Below are positions 37,005-46,300 of a stretch of 64,000 nt of DNA, piece after piece. The notes under the pieces were generated by a model that worked only from the letters and a program-made list of their open reading frames with translations, made no database searches and was not told the DNA's origin. Made by a program: the position numbers and the translations under genes. The DNA comes from Bacteroidota bacterium (lineage in GTDB: Bacteria; Bacteroidota; Bacteroidia; NS11-12g; UBA955): assembly GCA_030682255.1 (NCBI GenBank), contig JAUXOK010000011.1:62001-126000 (forward strand), in the 5' to 3' direction. The stretch's first letter is position 1. Every line of letters starts with the position of its first letter.

Positions 37005-37105
37005 GAGCAAGGAACTAGGAGTTAGGGAAGTATATTTAAAACTAACTTAGGTTATGCATTAAGCAATTAACCATTACACCCTTAACTAATTAACTAATAA
37101 CTATT

Positions 37106-37846
37106 TCACATTTTACTTTTATTTCCCAATTTCCTAATGGCAATAAACAAATGATTGATTAAATTAGGAATTACACCATATTGTTTTTGAAGCACAGTGA
37201 ATCTTTCTTGATTACTTTCTTTTCTTTTTTGGGTTGAAAAGCCATCTAAAGTGAAACAAGCTATGATTCTATGAAGATTAATGTTTTGGTGGCAGTTTTT
37301 TAAACAGCGAATCATCCAATCGATATCTGATACATATTTGTAGCTTTCATCATATTTCATAGCCAATGTTTTTTTAATGATAAACGATTGATGACTCACA
37401 CTCATGCCCATTTTAAATGATTCCCAAGTTAATTGAGAAGGCAATCGCCTTGTACTTAAATCTGAACGTGTACCTAGATGTTTGCCATCTTTGTCAACCA
37501 TCATTGTTTCACCATAAATTGCATCAGGATTTTTTCTACAAACTTCTATAATTTGATCTATCACTGTTTTGTCGTATGGATAGTCGCCCGCATTTAAAAA
37601 CCAAACATATTGACCTTTTGCCATAAATAGACCTTTGTTCATGGCATTATAAATGCCTTTATCTGGTTCTGAAACAAAGTTTGTAGATATAGTTTGTTCT
37701 TTTAAATATGCTTTAGTGCCGTCTATAGACCCACCGTCAACAATAACGATTTCTATTTCGTTTCCAAATGAATGGTTGTTAAAAATTTCAAGAGTTTTTT
37801 TTAATCCTTCGAGGTTGTTGTAGCAAATACTAATGATAGAAATCAT
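37106..37846 (-). CDS. Family 2 glycosyltransferase
   Basis: The 246-residue product has the GT-A start ISIICYNNLEGLKKTLEIF, then VIVDGGSIDGTKAYL and the DxD-like FLNAGDYPYD, with GIYNAMNKGL. SHQSFIIKK and SDIDWMIRCL are typical of WcaA/colanic-acid-type enzymes. It overlaps the upstream YfhO gene by 4 bases. It transfers a sugar to a surface glycan; specificity is not readable. Confidence 0.9.
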   Translation of the reverse strand: MISIISICYNNLEGLKKTLEIFNNHSFGNEIEIVIVDGGSIDGTKAYLKEQTISTNFVSEPDKGIYNAMNKGLFMAKGQYVWFLNAGDYPYDKTVIDQIIEVCRKNPDAIYGETMMVDKDGKHLGTRSDLSTRRLPSQLTWESFKMGMSVSHQSFIIKKTLAMKYDESYKYVSDIDWMIRCLKNCHQNINLHRIIACFTLDGFSTQKRKESNQERFTVLQKQYGVIPNLINHLFIAIRKLGNKSKM

Positions 37847-40341
37847 GTTGTTTTTGACTTAGTAAAATAACTTTTCAACCAAATAATAGACATCACAAGC
37901 ATTAAAATCAATATAGTTAATGAAACACCTTTTTCAATGTTATCTGTAGTGTTATCTCCTTTGTTAAAATAAAGTTTTATTTGATGATTGCCAGCTGGCA
38001 CAGCTAATCCTCTCAACGTATAATTTACTTTGTTGAGTTGCATCGGTTTACCATCTATTTCAGCTTGCCAATTGTCATAGTAAATTTCAGAAAATACCAA
38101 ATATCCAGCTTGTAAATTATTTGTTTTATAATACATCGTATCAGGATGGTATGATAATAGTTTGGCAGTAGCATTGCTGTCAACTGTTAAAGTTTGAGCC
38201 TTTAAAGTCTGATTATTTTCGAAGCTAGAATTGAATGTAGCAATAGTCTTATTATTAATAGCTTTTAAGGTATCCATTTCTTTTTTAGCATTTGGTGTTT
38301 CAATCAATTGGTTAACAAACCATGCGTTGCCATTTTCTGTTCCTCTTTTTATAGCCATTCTTTGTTGACCATCCGATCCAATCATGTATTTGCAGTTCAA
38401 CATATCCAAACCTTTGTCTTGCAAAGGTTTTTGAGACAGAAATTCTGAAATTAAATCTTGGAAACGACTCAATTTTGCTGGGTCGTAGCCACCAATCATT
38501 TTGTGGAAAGCCGCACCCTCGTTGTTATTGAAAGGGTCTCTTGTTAAATCAAAAACCCTAAAATGAGGGTCTTGGTCAGACATCACTTGTTTATCTGCCA
38601 TATCTGGAATTCTATCGGTAGCAGTGCCTTTTTCAAACACAAAATCATCCCAATTTAAATAGCGCCAATCCACACCAATTAAATCAATGGTTGCAAATGC
38701 GCCAATTAAAATAATAGCCAAATAGCCTTTTACTTGTTTGTTAAACCACGCATATAAAAGTCCAAAAGCTATGGCTATAAAAATCAAAGAACGGAAAGCA
38801 TCCTTTCTTAATAAACTGATTCTATCTTCTTTTAAAACACTGATTAAATTGGCGTTACTTTGTCTAAGTTCTTCATCAACTGCTCCTCCCATATCCATAA
38901 TCATAGGACCTAATAAAGCAGCTAAAATACAGAAACCTGCAGTAATGAAAAATGAAAGTAATATTTTGTCCCAATATTGTGTTTGAGCAGATTTAAATAA
39001 CTCTAATATATTGAAATTAAAGGATACCCCTTTTTTATTATCTTTCCAATTGTCATAGATTTCTTTCAAACCTAAAAAGCCAATTAATGGTATGGTAACC
39101 TGGGCAATAGAAAAAGCCATCATTGGTGTTCTAAACTTATTGTAATAAGGTAGGTTATCAAAAAGCCAATAATTGATACTGCTAAAATGTTTACCCCAAC
39201 CTAAGATAAATGAAATCAGCGTTAAGGCAAATAATGCCCATTTGATGGGGCTTTTTACCACAAACATACCTAAAACAAACAAAAAGATGATAATGGCTCC
39301 AATATAAATGGGTCCAGATGTAAATTGCAAATCACCATGATACATTGGTAATCCTTGTTCTATGGCTTCGTCATTGCCCGTTTCTTTATAAAAGGCAGAA
39401 GATGTGGAGAGCTTTTCACGACTGCTACCACCATAAAAATTAGGAATTAGCAAAGTAAAAGTTTCCGCTTTGCCATAACTCCATGAAAAAGCATAATCTC
39501 TGTTCAAGCCATCTTTACCGCTTTCTTTTTGATTGACGTTATTATCCACTTTTGCCATGTCATTGCCACCACGCATGGTATTTTTGGCAAAATCAGACGT
39601 GGTTTTAATTTTTGTGATATTGGTTAAAACTCCAGATCCAATTGCAAAAATTGAAATCAAAGTTGCTATTAATAACTGTTTGATGTTTTTTTCTTTTACA
39701 AGTACAATGACATAATAAATGCCCATTACCAAGAGACAAATAATGGTATAAAAAGTAATTTGATAATGAAAAAAGTAAACTTGTAAAGCCATGTTAAAAG
39801 CCAATGTGACACCACCTTTTAAATAATGACCACTGAATAATAAATGCAAAGAACCAATAATAGCTGGCAATAATGCCATAGCAAGCACTTTGGTATAGTG
39901 GGCAGCCTCTATGCTGCTCAAACTATAGGTGGCAAAACCATAAGCTAGGGCAGCCATTGCTCCAAAAAGTGGTTTGACTTTAAAGGCGTTCATTAATAAA
40001 TAGAAGCCAATAAATGATAGAAATAAAATCTTAAAAGGATAAGCTTGATTATTGAAAGGTGTTAAGTAATTGTATGATTTGATATAATTGCCACTGGTTT
40101 GACCTTTAATTAAAATGGAAGGCATACCAGAAAAAATACTGTTAGTCCAGCCTGGAAAGGTGCCATCTTCATCTGTGTATTTTTGTATTTCAGTGGTTTT
40201 AAGCAAACCTTGAGTTACGTCCTCTTCATTGTGCATGTAACCATTAAAAGTTTTAATAAAATAAATATAACCTACAATAAAAAAGATTAAAATAGCCAAA
40301 CCATGAGGTTTGATGTCTTCAAAGAGTTTTTTGAAATTCAT
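37843..40341 (-). CDS. YfhO-family polytopic membrane protein
   Basis: The 832-residue product begins MNFKKLFEDIKPHGLAIL. An earlier in-frame start would add 27 polar residues before the first membrane segment and is unlikely. About 12 membrane segments are interrupted by a soluble region, with a beta-rich extracytoplasmic domain (about 560-800, ending in SEIYYDNWQAEIDGK) and a last segment before the stop. YfhO proteins of Firmicutes glycosylate lipoteichoic acid; here a lipid-linked sugar transferase for the envelope is inferred. It is coupled to the GT2 gene by a 4-base overlap. Confidence 0.85.
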   Translation of the reverse strand: MNFKKLFEDIKPHGLAILIFFIVGYIYFIKTFNGYMHNEEDVTQGLLKTTEIQKYTDEDGTFPGWTNSIFSGMPSILIKGQTSGNYIKSYNYLTPFNNQAYPFKILFLSFIGFYLLMNAFKVKPLFGAMAALAYGFATYSLSSIEAAHYTKVLAMALLPAIIGSLHLLFSGHYLKGGVTLAFNMALQVYFFHYQITFYTIICLLVMGIYYVIVLVKEKNIKQLLIATLISIFAIGSGVLTNITKIKTTSDFAKNTMRGGNDMAKVDNNVNQKESGKDGLNRDYAFSWSYGKAETFTLLIPNFYGGSSREKLSTSSAFYKETGNDEAIEQGLPMYHGDLQFTSGPIYIGAIIIFLFVLGMFVVKSPIKWALFALTLISFILGWGKHFSSINYWLFDNLPYYNKFRTPMMAFSIAQVTIPLIGFLGLKEIYDNWKDNKKGVSFNFNILELFKSAQTQYWDKILLSFFITAGFCILAALLGPMIMDMGGAVDEELRQSNANLISVLKEDRISLLRKDAFRSLIFIAIAFGLLYAWFNKQVKGYLAIILIGAFATIDLIGVDWRYLNWDDFVFEKGTATDRIPDMADKQVMSDQDPHFRVFDLTRDPFNNNEGAAFHKMIGGYDPAKLSRFQDLISEFLSQKPLQDKGLDMLNCKYMIGSDGQQRMAIKRGTENGNAWFVNQLIETPNAKKEMDTLKAINNKTIATFNSSFENNQTLKAQTLTVDSNATAKLLSYHPDTMYYKTNNLQAGYLVFSEIYYDNWQAEIDGKPMQLNKVNYTLRGLAVPAGNHQIKLYFNKGDNTTDNIEKGVSLTILILMLVMSIIWLKSYFTKSKTT

Positions 40342-40433
40342 AAATGCAAATATAGAACTAAATAGATTATTTTTCGAAAATCTTAAATCATTAACTTTGG
40401 ATAAAAATTGATATTTTTGCAAATAAAAAAAGC

Positions 40434-41384
40434 GTGAATGTTATAGACCAAATACTCAATCATCCACTTTTAATTGAAAAGCCAATTGTTCTTATTGACA
40501 TTGGTGCTTCTGGTGGAACCAATAAAGTTTGGAAAAGAATCGCTTCAAAATCCATCTGTATAGCTTTTGATGCTGATACCAGAGAACTTAAATTTGAAGA
40601 AAAAGAATCGTCATTTTTTAAGAAACTATATATAATCAATGCAATTGTTTCTGATTCAGAAGCTGATACAAATACTTTTAATTTAACAAAATCTCCGTTT
40701 TGCTCTAGTTTATTGATGCCAAATTATTTAGAATTAGATGACTATTTTTATAGAGATAGTTTTACAGTTGAAAAACAAATAGAACTCAAAACAATTACCA
40801 TTAATCAAGCACTTAAAAATTTAAACATCGATTATTTGGATTGGTTTAAGACTGACTCTCAAGGGACCGATTTAAGGATTTATAATTCAATTTCAGAAGC
40901 TATTCATAGTAAAATAACCGTTGCAGAATTTGAACCAGGGATTATTAATGCATATAAAAATGAAGATATGTTATTCGATGTTATTCGTACATTTAAAGAA
41001 AATAATCAATTTTACTGTGAATCTTGTGTTATTAAAGGAAGTGCAAGGATAAAAAAGGATATTTTAGATGAAGTCACAAAAAGTAATTTCTTTCAAAAAG
41101 TATTAAAACATTCATTACCACAGGATGCTGGTTGGGCTGAAATCAGATATTTAAGAAAGTATCAAAATGTGTCAGGATTAAGAAATGTCTTAGTAAATTA
41201 TGTTTTTTCTATTGTATTGGGTCAATACGGAAATGCTTTGTCAATATGTAGAAATATGGGCGATGGTATTGAAAATTCATTAAAAAATAAAATGGAAAAG
41301 TTTGCTTTATCACAAATTAAAAAATCTGTTTATTCAAAAGAATTTTTAAGAGTGGTTATTAATAAATTATTTAATAGGTTTTAA
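40434..41384 (+). CDS. FkbM-like SAM-dependent methyltransferase
   Basis: The 316-residue product has an N-terminal Rossmann motif IVLIDIGASGGTNKVW (about 18-33), AFDADTRELKFEE and DYLDWFKTDSQGTDLRIY, the typical FkbM acidic block. A C-terminal helical extension of about 90 residues is not part of the core. The start is a GTG, the only in-frame start upstream of the core. It begins a three-gene operon with another methyltransferase and a glycosyltransferase, suggesting O-methylation of a surface glycan. Confidence 0.75.
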   Translation: MNVIDQILNHPLLIEKPIVLIDIGASGGTNKVWKRIASKSICIAFDADTRELKFEEKESSFFKKLYIINAIVSDSEADTNTFNLTKSPFCSSLLMPNYLELDDYFYRDSFTVEKQIELKTITINQALKNLNIDYLDWFKTDSQGTDLRIYNSISEAIHSKITVAEFEPGIINAYKNEDMLFDVIRTFKENNQFYCESCVIKGSARIKKDILDEVTKSNFFQKVLKHSLPQDAGWAEIRYLRKYQNVSGLRNVLVNYVFSIVLGQYGNALSICRNMGDGIENSLKNKMEKFALSQIKKSVYSKEFLRVVINKLFNRF

Positions 41385-41389
41385 ATATA

Positions 41390-42196
41390 ATGAAGTTTAT
41401 TGCTCAATTTTTTTTTAAGGGATTATACTATTTATTAACTGATAAAAGCTTTAGAAAATTTGTAGTTATTGCATCAATTTATGGGATAAAAAAACGTATT
41501 CCTACTAATAAAATCAGCGTTAATAATTTTAAAATTAATATTTTACACAATAAATCGTTTGTATGGCAGTATTATGAAATTTATTTCAAAAAATATTACA
41601 ATTTTCTCACTTCAAATAAATACCCAATTATTATAGATTGTGGTGCAAACTTGGGATTAAGTATATTGAATTTCAAAGAGCAATATCCTAATTCTAAAAT
41701 ATATGCTTTTGAAGCAGACAAAGAGGTTTTTAAAGTTTTGAGTGATAATATTAATTCAAATTTAATAGAAGGAATAACTTTAATAAACAAAGCCGTTTGG
41801 CATAAGAACGAGATAATTAGTTTTTTGCCTGATGGTGTTGATGGTGGAAAAGTAGAACAACATTCAACAAATAATTCAATGCAAATAGATGCTATTGATT
41901 TTAAAGAGTTTTTAGATCAATTTGATAAAATCGACTTCTTGAAAATTGATATTGAAGGTGCAGAAACTGATGTTATACCTCATATTGAATCATGTTTTGA
42001 TAGAGTTGACAAAGTATTTGTTGAATTTCACTCTTTTAAAAATAGTCAGCAAAAAATCGAAAATGTAATAAGTGTTCTATCAAAACATTACAGATTGTAT
42101 ATAGATAATCCAAGTTTTAGAAATGAACCATTTTTTCCATCAAAGAAGGATAATTTAATGGATTTGCAATTGAATATTTTTGCTTATAAGGATTGA
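41390..42196 (+). CDS. FkbM family methyltransferase
   Basis: The 268-residue product has IIDCGANLGLSILNFKEQYPNSKIYAFEAD (SAM-binding glycine motif and acidic loop) and KIDFLKIDIEGAETDVIPHI (the FkbM KxDIEGxE signature). It probably O-methylates a sugar. It starts 5 bases after the previous gene and overlaps the next by 4 bases. Confidence 0.9.
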   Translation: MKFIAQFFFKGLYYLLTDKSFRKFVVIASIYGIKKRIPTNKISVNNFKINILHNKSFVWQYYEIYFKKYYNFLTSNKYPIIIDCGANLGLSILNFKEQYPNSKIYAFEADKEVFKVLSDNINSNLIEGITLINKAVWHKNEIISFLPDGVDGGKVEQHSTNNSMQIDAIDFKEFLDQFDKIDFLKIDIEGAETDVIPHIESCFDRVDKVFVEFHSFKNSQQKIENVISVLSKHYRLYIDNPSFRNEPFFPSKKDNLMDLQLNIFAYKD

Positions 42197-43365
42197 AGGT
42201 ATTACACATCAATACAATAGATACAGGAGGGGCGGCAATAGCCGCTATTAGACTTCATGAACTTTTACTTTCAAAGGGTATAGAGAGTAAAATGTTGTTC
42301 TTGTATCGCTCAGGCAGAGTTAAAGTAAATGAATCTTATTATTTCGAAGATTTATTCAAATTTAAAGTTTGTTTTAATTTACTTGTCAAATTAAACATCA
42401 TATACAATAGACGGTTCACTTTTTACAAACCTAAAATTTATTTTAATGGACCTGATTCTTTGTTTAATATTTCAAATCATCCAATGTTTCAATGGGCTGA
42501 TGTTATTCATTTTCATTGGGTTGTTAAGTTTTTAAATTGGAAAAAAGTATTTAAATACAAATCTAAAAAATATGTTTGGACCTTTCATGATATGAACCCA
42601 TTTACGGGAGGCGAACATTATAGAACTGGATATAATGATGAGTTTAAATTAGTTTCAACAATTAACTTAAAAAGAAAGTTGAAATATTTAAATGGTGTTG
42701 ATTTACAAGTTATCACTCCAAGTGATTGGATGAATCAGTTGGTTAAGAAGTCTTATGTTTTCAACAATCATAACGTAATTACTTTAAGAAATCCAGTTCC
42801 TTTTGAAATTTTTAAACCTAATTATGAAGAAAACTTACAATCAAGAAAATCTACTAAAATAAAATTGTTATTTGTGGCAGAAAATCCAAATGATGTAAGA
42901 AAAGGATTCGGATTATTAATTGAAGCCATTAAAAAAAATCCAAGTGGTAGTAATTATTCCTTGATTGTATTGGGTAATAATCCAGATTTGAATGGATTGG
43001 ATATAGAAGTTGATTTGGTGGGAAATATTAATAATCCATATAAGTTAGCTGAAATATATAATTCTGCTGACTATTTTATTATTCCATCAATTGAAGATAA
43101 TTTACCAAATACAGTCTCTGAATCATTGTTATGTGGAACTCCTGTTATAGGATTTAATGTAGGTGGTATTCCTGAAATGATAATTAATAATCAAAATGGC
43201 TTTTTAGTTGATTCAGAAAATAATCTAGTTGAGGTTTTAAATTCTATTAAGATGAATCAATTTAAAAAGGAAGAAGTGTTTAATACTGTTAAATCAAAAT
43301 TAAATGAAGAAGATATTTTTCAATCTTATTTAAAGATTATTTCTTTTACTTCACAACCTCAATAA
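42193..43365 (+). CDS. Glycosyltransferase, GT4 family
   Basis: The 390-residue product begins MKVLHINTIDTGGAAIAAIRLHELL (TTG start overlapping the previous stop). It carries the N-terminal YVWTFHDMNPFTGGEHY and the C-terminal EDNLPNTVSESLLCGTPVIGFNVGGIPEMI, the E-x7-E donor site of GT4. It acts with the two upstream methyltransferases on a surface polysaccharide. Its 3' end overlaps the convergent subtilisin gene by 20 bases. Confidence 0.92.
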   Translation: MKVLHINTIDTGGAAIAAIRLHELLLSKGIESKMLFLYRSGRVKVNESYYFEDLFKFKVCFNLLVKLNIIYNRRFTFYKPKIYFNGPDSLFNISNHPMFQWADVIHFHWVVKFLNWKKVFKYKSKKYVWTFHDMNPFTGGEHYRTGYNDEFKLVSTINLKRKLKYLNGVDLQVITPSDWMNQLVKKSYVFNNHNVITLRNPVPFEIFKPNYEENLQSRKSTKIKLLFVAENPNDVRKGFGLLIEAIKKNPSGSNYSLIVLGNNPDLNGLDIEVDLVGNINNPYKLAEIYNSADYFIIPSIEDNLPNTVSESLLCGTPVIGFNVGGIPEMIINNQNGFLVDSENNLVEVLNSIKMNQFKKEEVFNTVKSKLNEEDIFQSYLKIISFTSQPQ

Positions 43366-46300
43366 AACCACTCAATTCTTCAAATAACTGAATGTTCTGA
43401 ACATTTTTTCTGAATTTTATCAAATAATAATAAACGCCATTGGGAACAATATCACCTTTGAATTTGCCATCCCACTCAAAATTTGAATCGTTTGTTAAGT
43501 AAATAATTTCTCCCCAACGGTTAAAAACTCTGAAATCAAATTCAATCAATTGACAGTTGCTTTTAATGGCAAAATAATCATTGATGTTATTTTTGTTTGG
43601 TGAAAATCCATTTGGTATCCAAACATCGCATTGGCATCTGTCGTCAAATACTTCAAAGTAAGCTGTTGTATCACCACATTCTGTTTTGGCTTCTACAAAA
43701 TATTTGCCTGGAAGGGTAACTAATAAAGTTGGTCCAGTTGATTGATTATACCAACGGTATGTTTGACCAGGAATTGATGTGAGTTGGTAATTGAAATTTG
43801 TGTTGATGCATTTGGTGGTATCTTTAATGCCAAATATAACAGGTTGTTGCCCCTTTGTAACATCTATTTCATCAATGTATTCACATTGGTTAGAATCGGT
43901 AATAATTAAAGAGTATTTCCCCGAATTATTAATGTTTATACTATTGCTTGTTGAATTATTGTTCCAAAAATATTTAACACCATTAAAAGTTCTATCAACT
44001 TTGAGTGTTCCATTGTTTTTACAAAGTAACGAATCTCCTATGATCTTAAATTGAGGCAATTGATATTCGTCAATTTTGATAGTATCTGAACTGAAACAGC
44101 CTGTTGCTTGATCAGTAACTTTCAGCCAATAAAAGCCTGATTTGTTGACCGAAATTGATTGAGTCATTGCACCTGTATTCCAAAGATAGAAGCCAGATGT
44201 ATTAGCTCTTAAGTTAACTGATTCATTGATGCAGAAACCTGTGTCATTACCCAAATTAAATGAGGGTAAAGGTAAGTGACTTATGGATACAGAGTCTTTT
44301 AAAAGACATTTGCCTTGAATGGAAATTTTAAACAGTCCTGCATTTTGTGTTGTAATACTTGATGAAGTAGCTCCTGTATTCCATAAATAGGGACCTTGGC
44401 TTTTTACGTTTAATGTAACAGCATTGCCTGGACATACTGCTGTATCTCGTGGTTGTATGAGTATTGTGTCAGCTTTGAAAAAAACCTGCATCGAATCTTT
44501 ATTGGTACAACCATATTCATCCACAATGCTTAAAATATATTTTTGGGCAACGTTTGTTTTTAAAATGGGGTCTGAGAGAAAGGGATTGGATAGTCCAGTT
44601 GTTGGAGTCCATTGGTAAATGGTTCTGCCAAAGCTCTCCTCGCCTAAATGCATGGTATCTAAACCACAGATGGTATAATCTGGTCCCGCATTGGCTTTTG
44701 GTTTAGCATGGATAAAATAATCAGCTTTGATGGTGTCGTTTGAGCAAATATCAGATAAAATTAACACAACATTAGCATTCAGTGAATTGTTATATATGAT
44801 AGGGGGTGGGTTTTTACCTACGTAAGTATTAATATTTGCGCCACTGAATTTCCATAAAAAATAGACTGAATTGGGGTCATAGGTCGAAGTGTTGATGAAA
44901 TTAACAGTATCACCTTCACAGATGTTTTCTTGTTGGCACTCAAATCTGGCAACACTTTTACAACAGCTTTTATCAACTGTGATTTTTAAACTATCATAAG
45001 CTTTCATGCCATTTTGATCGGTAACTGTTAGTAGATATGTAGTGGTTTCTTTAGGCGAAAAATAAGGTTGTGCTATTTTATTGTTGTTTAAATTTAAATT
45101 GGGTAACCATTCATATTTGTATGGTTTTGAACCACAAATTGCATAAGGACTCAACGGTTGGATACTATCTCCTATGCAGATATCAGCATCAGATGGCATT
45201 AAAAGTATTTTAAGGGAGTTGTTAATTTCTATAGTTTTTTGAATCGTATCAGCACAGATTTGATTGCCTAAAGAGGAAGTCACTATTAATTTAACCTGGA
45301 ATGACCCCGCTTGTTGATAGAGTTTTTGAGGTGATTGTTTGCCGCTTATTGAAGAGTTATCTCCAAAATCCCAATACCAGCCATTGATGTCAAATTGATT
45401 GCTATCTAAAGCTGAACCAATAAATGAAGTACTATCACCAAGACAAGTGCTAAAAGAAGAAAAATCACCACTGAGTTTGCAGTTTTTTTGTATGAAAGAA
45501 AGATTAGATTTGCATGTAAAATTTGTGGTTAATGATGTTTTGTTTTTGGAAATTGATGATGAAGCATTTATACTAATATTTCCACTAGAAAAGTTGCCAT
45601 TATTAGTATTGGGTGACAAATTTGTCACACTGACTGTATTTAAGACGTTTTTGCATTTGTTTCTAAGTTTACAATTTAATTTGCCTATTACAACTTGTTT
45701 ATTAGTTTGATTCTCATAACCTACATAGTAAATACTATTATCATTGGTTATAGAAATGCCATTTATGACATCTTCTGTATTTGTACCTATAGAATTGTAA
45801 AGTAAAACATTGCCATTTGTGTCTAATGTCATTATATAACCATCTGCATTACCTTTACTTACAGACCATGAAGTTATAATTTTATCATTTTCAACGATTG
45901 TTTTTGTTTGTGAAATAAATGTATTTGTTGAAGATGCAGGATATTTTTTCGCCCACAATAATGTGCCATTTAATCTATGTTTAGTTATACAAAGTTCTCT
46001 ATTGATTGTCCCTGAAGTAGTCTCAGAATATCCGGATGTATATATGTGGTTTTTATAATGATAGACAGAAAAAAAGTAAGCTTTTTCTGCACTCGCTAAA
46101 TAACCATTTGAGAAAATAAGATTACCAGAGCTATTTACCTTAAATAAAAATCGACCAAGTGAAGCTTGATAACCTACAATATAAATGTTGCCATAATTGT
46201 CTTCTGTCATAGATTCTGGTCTCTCATTACTTGATGAAGTTCCAAAATTTCTAGTCCAAATAATAGTCCCTGATGTGTCAATTTTAACAACCATGATATC